DNA of 64,000 bases from Enoplolaimus lenunculus (Eukaryota; Nematoda; Enoplea; Enoplida; Thoracostomopsidae). Positions within the stretch are counted from its first letter, which is position 1; every line of letters starts with the position of its first letter. Of this stretch, positions 38,601 to 52,500 are shown piece after piece. Location: contig JASANG010000938.1 in assembly GCA_030248215.1 (NCBI GenBank), forward strand, positions 62,001 through 126,000. The letters run 5' to 3'. Made by a program: the position numbers and the translations under genes. Under the pieces are notes generated by a model, which saw only the letters and a list, made by a program, of their open reading frames with translations, was not told the DNA's origin and ran no database searches.

Positions 38601-40464
38601 GTCACGGTTCGCACATCTTGACTCATTCAAGGTTCAACCGGAATTCCTGTTCCGGTCGGAATTCGTCCAAAAATTCAATTCCTGTTCTCGTTCGTTCATG
38701 TCGGGTCACGGTTCGCACATCTTGACTCATTCAAGGTTCAACCGGAATTCCAGTTCCGGCCGGAATTCGTGCAAAAGTTCAATTCCTGTTCTGGTTCCTA
38801 TTCCTGCATTGCGATAAACTGAAATAAAACGAAAAAACGTTGGTTATGCACTCAACAAAAGTGGTGTCTCCACTGGGTTTTTAATTTAAAAAACCAATTT
38901 CGCTGGCTTCAACGATTAGATTTAATTCAAGTTCAGTGCTTTCAGCTAAGATAATAATATATTGTTTTCATTTTAGCGATATGATAGTGCTTGATTTGCC
39001 TTCATAAACAAAAGTTTATCTCTACAAAGTGAAGCTTTTCACGCGTTTATGAACTATAGCGAAAGTTCAGTCATGTGTTTTATTTGCTTGTTTATGCTCA
39101 AGTTTAGCAAAATACAAACTTCCAATTTGAACTACTATACGATTAAGTTATACTTCGTAATGATCGAGTTAACGAGTTTACCCGCTGGTATAAACGTGGA
39201 CCAGGCAAACAAATTTGGGCAAAGAAATTTTGACTTGGGTACACTAATGGTTAACATGGGTGGAATATGGTGTCGCGAATAATTCTATAGTAGTTCTGTT
39301 TTGAAAACTAACATTAAGAAACACACGAACATATATACATATATATTTACGAAAAATATTTCAGTTGTCTTAGTATATGCGCTGTGACATTTCAATGCCT
39401 TTGAAGTTTAGGTTCAAAATCGTGTTTAAAGGTTTAAACCTTCACAGATTACTGTAGTATAAATTTAGATAAAAGAATCTACGGCATTCGTGTGGACCGT
39501 TAGCTGAAATGTTGATAGTTGCGTCTCGTGACTGTGTACTATTGTGCGCCTGGTTCAATCTTTGTTGAAAACATCAGTACAAGATTAATCATTTTATAGC
39601 TCGAAAAGCATGACGGTGCCTGACAGTATTGTTACAAATTCTGTCTTTTAGGTGTGTTAGAACATTTGCTTGTTTTTCATTAGATTTTCTATATATATTT
39701 ATATATATATTGTAAATATATTTTATATATATTTAATGTAAATATTATATAACAAATTTCACCTGGTTTTACAGTTTGAATGTTTTTCGCTATGGGTTTC
39801 TATTTTGCAACTGCTAATTTGAATGATAACAATAATTTGCTATATTTAATCAAGTTTACAGTTTTAACTTTTTCAGTTCAAAATACTTTTCTGGTAAACG
39901 TCGAATGGCCAACCATCAGGGTGCAACGGGAGGTGAAAAATAGCGGAGCCTGAGGTCACCGAAACTTGCCGGAGCCTGAGCCGGAGACGGAGGTGAGGCG
40001 AAATTATATACTAAAAATGATGGTTAATTGATTAATTTTAGCCAATATCTGCAATATGTTGCTAAGTTATTTGGTTTTACGTTAATTTTCTGGAAAGGTT
40101 CGGAAATTCTTTTATGAAAATTGTGACAAAAGTAAAGCGAAACACACTAAACAGATAAATTTGGCTAAATTCTGCAAAATTTTTACTACCAAAATTGCCG
40201 GAACCTCCGGCAAAAATTCTGCCGGAGCCGGAGGCCGATTTTATGCCGGAGACGGAGGCAGACCTCCGGTTGCACCCTGCCAACCACCAATAAACAGTGT
40301 AAAATGACACTTACCTGACTTCAACAGGAGACGCTGTAACTTGTTTGTCAGCTTCCATAAAAAAGCATCGAATTTTGAACGCGCGATCAACTTTAGTAAT
40401 GAACGTTGAATGAAACGATATTACAATCGTTGTTTCGTAAAACATACCGGGTGGATTTGTCTAA

Positions 40465-40500
<36 letters not shown>

Positions 40501-43500
40501 CAGTCGTCCATTTGAGATAGCAAACCGTGTCGTTCAAGATTCAAAAGGAGCTATTTTCAAAACCAAACAGTAGCTTATACTTTCGAACAAAACTAGCGCC
40601 ATTGAAGATTTCTCGGTGTGGTGGTTTTCTAGATTTGCACCAACCCCCCCCCTTCCACAAAAATGACACTTCCAATATTGTCCATTTTAGCCCGAGAGGC
40701 GAACCCGCTGGATAAAAAAACTGAAATTGGACTAACATTTTACTATAAATCCGAACGAAACATAACACATTTGTTGTTATTTTGCCTTCAAAATTGCTGA
40801 CGACATGTTGTTATTTTGCCTTCAAAATTGCTGACGACATTAAGTACATTTTATACAAATGAAATACATTTATAATCCGGATTGCAATTAATATAGTATA
40901 GTCACGATACAGATGTTTAATCTCGCGTGCAGGGCCGGTGCAGCCACCCCCCATACCCTTCATTTGGGGGGTCCACCTCTAAAGGACCCCCTCCGTGACC
41001 GGTTGAAACAAAAACCGCTTAAGTTTTAAAATGCGTCTGGCTTCTCGCTCGCTTCGCTCGCGAGTTTGGGGCCCCCACCCGGGAATTTGGTGACAGTCCA
41101 TACTCCTGCGTGCTCCGGCACTGCTCGCATGGCTCCAGGGAATTCAATTCCTTGACTCCCTAGATGTAAGCGTTTTGTGCACGAATGCTAGATGCAATTA
41201 TTGCATTCAGAGCAGAATATGCATTTAGATACCGTACCTGTCTACCTCGCTGCAATCCGCATGTATTGCTTCGAACCGTAAAACTGATCGCCGATGATGT
41301 TCCTGATCCAGGTTTATTGCAAACGCGATCATCAGCGCGTCCTTTGACAAACACACGTCCTTGAAATGGATTTCGAGACCGTGCTTGTATGTGAATTCCG
41401 TCTTCTTTGCACGAAATCGTCAAACCATTTGAGCCTGATGCGTTTGTTGGATTTTTTTCTGAAAAGTATACTATTATATGAATGATACCATTTCGATTAA
41501 TCCAAGAGTTTCCAGCGGTTGAAACTATTTTGTTTGAGTAGTGAAATTTTGCAGTTTTAAAGTGAGTTTGGTAGCAAATTTTTCAATATTTTAAAAGTAT
41601 CCGATTACGCCGGCAGTGCAAACGTTTTCGAGTCGCGTTGTCTCGCCATAGTTGTCACCGTTTTCGCTGGAAAATGAACTGCGAGTTTCAGATGAAATAT
41701 TCGCATTCTGCATGGCAAATGCCGCCGGCGGAATGCATTTTGCAACGATGAACAGTTGGAATGATTCCTAGAACTGCATACTAGAGTTGCCGGCGATAAG
41801 ATAATTTACAAAAATGAGTGCCTACAAGAGCGTCTACATTAAATTATGTCTAAGGGGGTTCACTAAATAATTTTGGAGCTCTCCTTCAATTGCAATTCAA
41901 GATTGTTTACATTTAGACCGAATCTATTTGGCGTACACCAGCCAAATTTGGTGGGGGGGCACGGCCCCACAGTGTCATCCGTAGGGACGACCTTGATAGC
42001 CTATACAAAGAACATGGTGGCAAGCTTGCAGCCGTCCCGGAAATTAGTTAGCTTGCTGGCGGCATTTCAATCTATATGGCTAATGATAGCGGATAAGCAT
42101 GAATTCATGAATTAAAAAAGGTTTGTTCAAGTAGTTTCATGTAGTCTGGTATTGTTTAATAGTCAAGAAGTATCCATTGTTAGATTTTGGGACCTCTACC
42201 CAACAGGACCCAGCCTTTGGCTTTGGTGGGCGGTGTCGCAGTTCTGGTATAAAACCCCAGTCTTGCCAGGGATGCGGAAACGATTTTTTTCTAGCGAGTT
42301 CAAATTAAGCAAAGTCACAGTGAGAAAAACAGCACCTTCCGAGGCTTGGTTCTCGAGCGATTCAGTGATGAATCGTGTCATGTATTTGCAAGCAAGGGGT
42401 AAAATGGCGATGTGTAGCGCAGAAGGTCTTGCGAGCGAAGCGAGCAAGAAACTTGTTTATGTTTTTCGATAACTGTTTTGAATTCCAACACGAAACTTTA
42501 GTTTCGGCACATTTTTATGGATATTAGTAAGGTCGCATAGTATGGGAGGGAAAGAAGAACATATTTCCTATTGAAATTTTCACAGGAACAAGTAAAAATA
42601 CTTATTCTGGCTTACAAATAACTTTCTGGATACAAGATGTCAAAAAAGCTTGTTAACATGAGATCGCACCCACTAGAATGAAAAACCCTGGCTACAGCCC
42701 TGATGTCAGCGACGCATTTCAATTTCTCTATTGGAGTCGGCAGACGTTCCAGATACCCCTGTTCCCGAGTGACTGAGTCTTACTTTTATTTTATTAAACG
42801 TTCTTTTTTTGTTCCACTGTTCTAGTTGCTCAAGTATCCAAGAGTTAAACGCAATGGTTGTAATTTTTGAAATGATACAATCCCGAACACTGGTTAAACA
42901 CGAATGCAATTTCAAAACTGGGCTTGAAAACTTGACGAAAAAATGCACTGCGTCTAGGGTCCATATTCTCGAATGTGTATAGCAACTATCATCAGTTAGT
43001 AATACATTTTCACACTGGCTAACTATTGCAAATTCTGAACTCAAAATCGGTACAACAGTAGAGCAAATCAATTTCAAAAAATGTAGCAAATTTGAGTTTC
43101 AGCATTCACTGGTTCGAAAGTTACAAGACCTATCAGCAACTGATGATAGGTCCACACACATTTGAAAATATGTGTCTAGGATTCACGGAATAGCAACAAC
43201 TTTACTTGTTTGTTTGTTTTGGTTATAATTTGCATTTATTTGAAGATATCGACTCTAACGAAGCCAATACAGGTCGCGTACGCGGCAAGAACTCTTACAC
43301 CCCCATTTTGTTTCCAGGTATACGCGCAACCAATCCAGAAGAATAACCAGAGGTTGTTTCCTTTTCGTAAAAGGAATTTTGGTACAAAAACACGGGTGTA
43401 GCCAGTATCTCAGTTAGACTAGGGGTATAACCAAATTTAAAACCATTTGTATGAGCGAAGGTAACGAGCGAGAAAATGCTTTTTCTGCCACACGGTCCAA

Positions 43501-46500
43501 CGAGTTGGTTACATTTTAAAGCCTGTACTTTTTTTGGTACCAGAAATTCCCAATATTTTCCATTATACATCTATCGTATACGCTCCTGTACAGCATGTCA
43601 TGGGCACACGTGAAGCTTCGCATCCTGGTTTTATACTTATACATTTGGTTATGAAAACCAGAGCTTTTGAAAAATATTAGCTTGTTATCACTCAAAATAA
43701 TATTTTTGATATTTAAGAAAAAATTTCGTACATTTAAGAAATATAATTAGCAAGGTACACTTGAAAAGTATTTCTGTTTAACAGGAAACTTTTGAAAAAA
43801 GCTTTGAAATAAAGTCTGAAAATAAACGTTTTCCGCAGTTATTTTTAGAAAAATTGTCTTAAATATCAGAAAACTTTTCAGATTTGCCACAGAAAATACT
43901 TTTCTGAATGAATCCAGAAATATTTTTTTGTGTGTAATTTGTTAACGTAATGACTAGCAACAGTTGGTGCAGCGAATGCTGGCCTGCGTAGATATATTTG
44001 TGTTTGCTAGCGCAATAATCTGTAAGATAGTTTGAATCTGACATTGAAACAAAACAAAAAAGATCGGTTAAGAGTGCAAAATTTGTATTAATCATTTTAA
44101 AAAATATGCTGCGTATAATTTTTCAATCGGCTTGTACCTTGCAAACTAAGTATAAATTGTAAGTTTGGTACATGCCTGTGGTCAACTCACAATATAAGGT
44201 TCCAAAAACATTATAACAGAAGCGAGCGAGAATTGAACATAAAACTTGCATTGCAAGACTAAAAGCTTTGTAACGGGGTCATTTTTCCAAACGGCATAAA
44301 GTTGTTGAGCCAACACTCAAAATGTTTCTGATATTTAAGAAATAATTTCTTACATTTAAAAAATATAATTAGTAAGGTGCACTTTAAAAGCATTTCTGTT
44401 ATAACAGAAAAGTTATTAAAAAAGCTTTCAAGTTTGAAAATACAATCGTTTTCCAGTTATTTTTAAATAAATTGTCTTAAATATCACAAAAACTTTTCAG
44501 ATTTGCCACAGAAAATACTTTCCTCAATAAACTCAGAAATACTTTTTTGTGTGAACGGCAACATTTTGTGACAAAAAATGAAGTTTCCTAAAAATGTGAA
44601 TATTCTAAATATATAACAAAACGCATTTTTTTGAATGATAGCAAAGTGATTATTACCTAAAATACTTTTGCAAACTTCGGTCACTAGAGAATTTTGAAGT
44701 TCCTGTTGCAAATCAGTGAAACGATCAACCATAAATACGTGATTTTGTACACCGCCGGCAATTGCAAGCAATTCTTTTTCCGAAATATCAGGCGTGATTG
44801 CTACCGTGAACAGAGTCATACCAGCGTTGCGTGCTGCGTTCGAAGGTCTAAAACATTAACACTGTTCCATTTACACTGTAAATTTTTAACTCCGAATGAG
44901 TTGAATTAACTCAGTCTGAACTAATCGGAATTTGCAGCGTATGTTTGCTCTTAAGTTCAAACTTTCGGAATGGTTACAAGGCAACGAACGTCTTACTGGT
45001 GCACCTGTATAAGAGTAGTGGTTTTGAGGAATGCAAAGGTTGCTGGACGTATAATTCATAAACAAGGTGTATTTGTATACGTTGAATACTGCAAAAAAAT
45101 GGTGAATCAAATTGACGATCTTCGAAATAGGTTCTACGGGACTACACAAAACTGAGTCAAATTCGACTCCGCCAGAGTCAAACTTGCGACCTGGTGAGTC
45201 GAATTTGATTCTAGCGGATTCGAATTTGAGTCAGTTTATGTACTCCCGTAGGGCCTACTTCGGAGACAGTCAATTTGACTCGCAATTTGTTTGCAGTGTA
45301 GAGTTATTTTCGCAAGTACTGAATACGCAGTGCCGTAGCTAGGGTATCCTAGTCACCGTTAATATCGTAAGTTCATCGCCTAGCGTCCGTAGTGTTTAAC
45401 ATTACGGGCTGATAAAAGTGAAATATTGATAATTACCACAGGTTGGGGAGGGGCAGAACGGTGCCTGAACCGATACGTACTATAAGGTTACCGTTCAAAC
45501 TTACTGTTCGACTTCGTCTTGCGATGTGCCATCAGTGATCACAACACCAATAAGTTGCGCTGCGGGTCGACGACCTTTTGACGAACTCAGTTCGTTGTTT
45601 ACCATATATCTGATAGCCTTGCCAGTATGAGTTGCTCCTGATGATCAATCATATTTTATAGGCGCATATCAAATATGTTCATTTGGGAAAGGTTTCGGCA
45701 ACCAAAAAACTTACAGTAACGGTTGAGTTTTGAAAAATTCGCGAGCGAAGCGAGCAGAAGCTTGTATGCACATGGGAACAATATAATTATTTGGAAGAAC
45801 AGACTAATTTGCATCCAATTGTTAAAGCTTAGGCTTAATAGGACACTGTTCGGTGAGGGTTGTTGATCGTGGAATGTCGCAAATTCCGATAATATATACA
45901 CACTAAGTTGCTTATTGTCAATTGCGGAAACACATAAACTTCTCACGGCGCTTCATGATCATTGGATACCCAAATTTGAATATTTGATAAATTTGATTTT
46001 TTAAGGTCCTAAAGTCTACACCACTGTGGACCCAAAAAATTGTTTTGTTAAAAAGTTATCCAAGATATACATCGTTGAACGCAGCATGTGCCGCTGAGTT
46101 GAACGGTGGCAAATTTTTGACAATCAGACGTCTGGCGGGCGAGTCGTGGTCAAATATCTGGTTTGGTGCGCTTCCAACGCTTTGGGACGGCGCCAAATCA
46201 CTTATTTTGACCATAACTTGTCAGCCGATATTTGATAGTGAAAAATGTAACACCATTCGATACAGCTTGGCATGTTGCGGCGAACGGTATAAAATTTATT
46301 TAACTTTTGGACTAAAAAATTTTTTGAATCCCAAGGGGCACGTTTCTTTACCTTCTAAATATACAATTCGACTAACTGCTTGAGTTACTGCACCAGTGCT
46401 ACTGTGTTGATTCAGGCTAAATTCTGTTTGTGGTTCGTCTGAATACTGTACAATTCCGACCTGAAAATAGTACTATAAAATCAGTTTTACCGTCATAAAT

Positions 46501-49500
46501 TTGGTTCGAATCGTTTAATATTCCATACATTTTTAATATCGGGCTTGTTTATATTCAGGAGCCGGATGCGAAGAGAAACTCAGACTCCGCGGGTCCTGAG
46601 CCCCGTCTCTCTCTCATCCCTGTACAAGAGTCGCTTTGTACGACTAAGTTATATACAAAAGAAGTAAATAGCAAATATGGTCGGGTATTGGTTAATTTAA
46701 GTGGTTCATAGTAATAACACTTCGGTCCATGTAAAGATCAGGGTCGGAACGTTTTTTGCGATACTGCAACTTTCGACAATTTTCCTTAATCTCTCGTGAA
46801 ATTTTAGCATTCGATCAGCTGAAGTCTTTGCGACTTTCTCGAAATGCACTTCACGTAAGAAGTTTTATGGAAATATTGTATGCGTTAAAGATTCAATGTA
46901 AAATTTGAACCGAGAAACGGAACTGAAATTTTAAGCCTAATCGCTATTTTAAAACATTCATGGAAAAAATAAGCAACGTTTACCTGAAGCGCATCAGGTC
47001 CAATTTCAAAGCTCGATATTACGTTGGACACAAACCGTTTAATTTTATCAAAGTCGTCACCGATTGATGATGAGCCGTCGAGAATGAAAATGATGTCTGT
47101 CGGCACGTCTTTGAGTTCACATTTAACGTTGCCAGTTTGATCTGTAGGTAAACTTCCGTCTAGAATTATAAACTAAATAACGTGATATATACATAGCGAA
47201 TTGAATACTATGTTTGCAGCAGTGAGTCGAATTTGACTCAGTTTGTGTAGTCCGGAAAAGCCTATTGCGAAGATAGTCAATTTGATTCACCATTTTTTTT
47301 TGCAGTGCGGCCGCGTGTTGTTTAAGCATCTACGAACTCAAAAGCATTAACGCATGATTTATATGCAGACAGACTGGAATATCTACCGGAGCTATTTTAC
47401 GAATATGTTTTCTACCTGTCGTTGAAATACTAAACGGCTGCAGCCGTTGTGTATTAATAAATATATTGTGGATGTTAAGAGGAAATTTGCATCATTGGCC
47501 ACAAGAGTTTAGCTGCTATGTGTGGACGGTATATAAACCAGCATTTTGAAGCAGATAATGTAGCGTGCAAAAGAAACTATTAAAAGTTCAACGTGTAAAT
47601 TTCTTATTTGACTATCTCTATATGGATAACTGTCACATTTTGTTATTTAAACTAACTTTGATCAGAAACAGTTTGTAATGATGTTGATTATCCTAGGCAG
47701 GGCTGTATTAATAGTGTTTGCTTAACTTTTAGAATTTAAGCAAGCAGAAACTTTGAACTGTTTACGACATCCTATTTTGTTTTCATACCTACTGTAGTGA
47801 CCCGAATAAGAGGGAGTGACTGATATTTACTTGGTCTCTCCAGAGGGTACACCTGTCATTCGGTTATGGATCATGGTTTATTTTTATCCCACGCTCCGCC
47901 ACCATTCGAGTCTGACATTTATCTGGTACGGCAATTATTCATTGAATTAAACGTTTATTTGTCTTGTATAAAAAACTTGAGCCATAATGCAAGGTTGTAC
48001 TTAGGAATGTACTGTCAAAACTTAAGTATGCTTTGAAGTTTCGAATCAACTTTATTTGGGCCAAGAGCTATTTATGCTCTACAATTGGGGAAAATTGATG
48101 CATATGGACTCTAATTAGGGCTTAGTTACTCTATCCGCTTACGGACTCTTATTAGGGATACGGACTCCTATTGATTGGGACTCAAAATGGGGACCCCCCT
48201 CTTATTACACCCCTCTTCTTTGGCTCACTAGTGTACGTCAATCGCGAATCCAAAAATTATTGACGTCGGTGGGGCCGATATTTAATAGCGAAAGTTCGCG
48301 AGCAAAGCCAACGGAAAGCCTAAACACACTTTTAGTGCTACAAATGTCAATATGAAATTTCAGTTTTGACCCCTGTTAGAGGTCTAAGCCTAGCTGGTTC
48401 TCCTTGAATCCGCCAGTAAAACCATACATATTTGCTTAAAATAATGTCGACCTTTTAAAACCGATATTTCATTCATTAAGAAACAAGAAAGCGGATGTTT
48501 CGTTGATATAAATGTTAATTTTGCCGTTAATGGAAATTTTTAAAAATAACCAGTGACGCAAGAAATCGATTAAGAAGAGTTGTGCTCGAGGCAGTGGCAA
48601 GCATGACAACAGTATTTTGTGATGCGACTTCGAAACCCTACCGTATAGTAAGTACAGTTCGCGTAGTCTTGAGCAAAGGTTTTGTTGTTCAGTTACATAA
48701 TCTTTAGGCTAACGTAAATAGCGAGTTTACGTAATACTGATCTTATTCGAAGCGATTAACTGTACAGAAAAGCCTATAGTTGCGCTTGTGATTGTCCGTG
48801 CCTTGTTCTTAGTTTGCTTCGTATCAGGCTGGGTGTAACGGGAAATGAAAAATACCGGAGCCGGAGGTCAACAAACTTGCCGGAGCCGAAGGTCAAAATA
48901 CTTGCCGGAGGTGAGGCGAAATTAGGTAGTTAAGATAATGTTTTATGTGTTAATTTTAGCAACTGTCTGTAATGTGTTTATTAAATCGTTTGGTTTTACG
49001 CTTATCTTTTTGCGAAATGTCGGCAATTATTTCTTCAAAATAGTGCAAAAGTTTACAACAAAACGCGCAAAACAGATAAATTTCGTAAAACTATATCAAA
49101 TTTGACTATCAAAATTGCCGGAACTTCCAGCAAAAATTGTACCGGAGCCAGAACTGGGAGTCGATTTTCTGCCGAAGCCGGAGCCGGAGGCAAATCTCCA
49201 GTTGTACTCTGTTTCGTATAGTTTTTTTAACAAATTGAGCGATCGAGAAACGAAGATCCCGTTACTTTGTGGCATTTACATTCAAGGACCTGTTATCATT
49301 ATTCATGAAGCTGTTATTCTCTGGGCTCTGGCTCGTATGCAACAGTTTACGACAGCTAAATGAGGTCCGACGACTGCTGCGGTTTTATCCATGTCTTACA
49401 GTTTTTGGTTTTATTTCCGATTTCGAAGCATATTTTTGAACATTTGGAACCATTAAACCTATCGGTGATTGATATGATTGTATATTTTGTGAGTAAATGC

Positions 49501-52500
49501 TTTAACTAAACTTTTTCTGTTTCGGGTAAAGAATGGTTTTCGGTAAACAGGTGAAACAGTAAAACTTTGGTTGTTTGTGAAACGACTGCGCTTCTACCAG
49601 TGTCAACTTGGGTCATTACTTCAACCAAGAGTGGATGATCACTCTTTATAACAAGAGTGTGCAACTGGGTACATTCTGTGTATTACAGAATGTACCCGGC
49701 ACGCGTTGCGTTTTTGGCCTATCCCCCTTGTTTGGTGGGGTCTGTATGCAGTTTTATATCGTAGTAATGCTAGGAGCAAATTGTAACCCTCTTTGTTTAA
49801 GAGGGGGGTAGGTGTACTGAAGCATACGTTATTGTTAATCTCTTGCTTAACCCCCAACCCGATTGAGGGGGGGCGAACAAAATGCAACGCGTGCTGGTAC
49901 AGTTAGTACTATGCACAGTCCAAGCAGTTGCACACTCTTCTGCAAGGTGGACATCATCCACTCTTGCTTCAACCAAGGGTGCATAATACAACAGTGTGCC
50001 ACTCTTGCGGTTCCACATGGCGCAAAATGTACCACCGGGTGTTGCATTTTTGACCGACCCCTTTGGTTTAGAGGGGGTAGTTGTTATATCCAATAACCTT
50101 AAATTAAACTATAAGCGAATCATTTTTGTTGCCGGATCAATAATGCGTCATGGTTCGAACAGCATGTACCCCCTTCAAAATAAAGGGGGGATACAGCAGA
50201 AACGCAACGCGTGCCGGGTACATTCTTTTCTACACAGAATGTGCCCAGTTGCACACTCTTGTCAAAGTATGCATCATCCACTCTTGCTTCAACTGACGGT
50301 AAAAATTTATACCCAGGTTTTCAGCGAACACAACAGTATGGTTATTGGGATTAATTTAATAAATCCGCTGAGAATCTAAACATTAATATTTGACCAAAAA
50401 CCTTTTTCAAGTTTCTATCGCCATCACAGCACCAGGTTCTTTAAAACGGATTTTCTTAAAATTCACTTTTGTTCCTCACTTTTAATGTATTCTAATGAAT
50501 TTGGAAGCTCACGTAAAGTGCAGAATAATTTGAAATTTATAATTAATATAATATTTGATATACATTTTCGTTTTAAATTTTAAATTTTTTCTAAAACGGT
50601 TTCTAACTATAAACTTGTAGTACCCAGTTTAGTTATAAACTAAACCAGTAGTGATTGTTTTTGAATTCTGCGAAAACACCGCCTTCTGTTAGTCCTTTGT
50701 TTCTGATCAATCAAACCAAAGCATTACAGTTATTGTTAATATTTTATACCATCGGATATTGCCGTTTGTACTACCCTAAATGTCGCTTTAATTTTTAACT
50801 TATTTCAATTTTTTACGCAAGATGAAGACAATGGCTACGTTTCTGATATCTTACTTAAGTATTTACTGAGCTTATGCTTAAGTAATTACTTAAGTCGCAA
50901 ACTTAATTAAATACTTAAGTTTTTGGTCCAAAACACATCAACGCCAAATGTCAGTTATTGTCATAAGAACAAAGTAATCGTTTAGTTTTATATCAAGGAG
51001 GCATCATGAGGCTACAGTTTCAGTTAGACCAAGGACAGTATGCCTGAACAGTTAATTTGTAAATATATCAAATTTAATCAGCGACTTAAGTTCTAAGTTG
51101 AGCTTAAGTAGGGTTTCAGAAAACCCAGCCATGGTAAATTAAACATACCAGAATCGACCAGCCCGTTGTCGATTGCAATCGAATCGCACACGTCCTAAAA
51201 ATAGCAAATATACTATATTTGCGCGTTCTGCTTGAATCTTTTTGCCATTCTAATGTCTTGAAATGTAAAAAAAACAAAAAATACATTATTTAAACATAAA
51301 ATGACCAAATAAGAAACGAATAACGTGCCAGTTTTGCGAAGGGCTACCGTCAAAGTGAATCTAACGGGCTTAAAATAAACAAAAACGTTAAAAAAACATT
51401 CGCAAAAATTAATCATTACTCTAGCGTTAGTGAACCAAAACACGAACCTAATTTCCGCATTGCGAGACAAATGAAACTTTAGCCTTATTAGGATTCCGTA
51501 TTTGAAAATTTTGTGAATGGGCCCCTTGGGTGTCAGTGGCTACACCATTTGGGGTATCAGAGGCGCTCTAAGCACGGCACTGAAGAAACACAAAGGTTTG
51601 ATAAAGTATATTAACTTCGAACAAAAACGTGTGTAGTCGTTTTTATGTGATATCAAATTCAGTTCTTTTGAGTCCGTTTCGCGGATTATAAGTTAATATC
51701 TTGGTTAAAATAGCATTTGAAATTTGTTTTGATACAAAATATATCAAATTATTAAATAGTTAAGGTGGCACTATATTCGATTATTTAAATATTCGCACAC
51801 TGATGGACGATGACGGACCGTTACGGATGTGCTGGAAAGCAACACTGCAAAAAATGGTGAGTCAAATTGACTCTCTCCGAAAAAGGCTTTTCCTGACTAC
51901 ACAGTCTGAGTCAAAATTCCTGCAGTGAAGCATAATGGCGTCCGAACTCGACTTTTAAACATTAAACTTTTAGAAACCCACTTACCATCAGAGTAACCAG
52001 ATTAAACGATAGCAAATGCAGCCTATGAAAGCTATATTTTAATGAAACGAGAGTGTAACTACACTGCAAAAAATGGTGAGTCAAATTGGCTGTCCCCGAA
52101 ATAGGTTTTACGGGACTACATAAACTGAGTCAAATTCAACTCCGCCGGAGTCAAATTTGACTCACTTTAGTCGCAATTTTGACTGTGGCGGAGTCGAATT
52201 TGACTCACTTTTGTGTAGTCCCGAAAAGCCTATTTCGGAGAGAGTCAATTTGACTCACCATTTATTCCAGTGTACTACGCTTTTATAGCAGCCGTTCCCT
52301 ATCTACTCAATCGTTGCTCGTTTCAAAACTTTCTTAAACAAATCACAAGATTCTTTCAGTTTCATCATATAATTTTTAATAAATTTATGGCTTCTAGTAA
52401 AATATTCAACGCTACAGTTTATTTCTAACCACAGCTCGCAACATTTCATAGTTCAACATTGCCATTTATAACCTGTGTTGACGTTTGGAACGAGGCGAAC

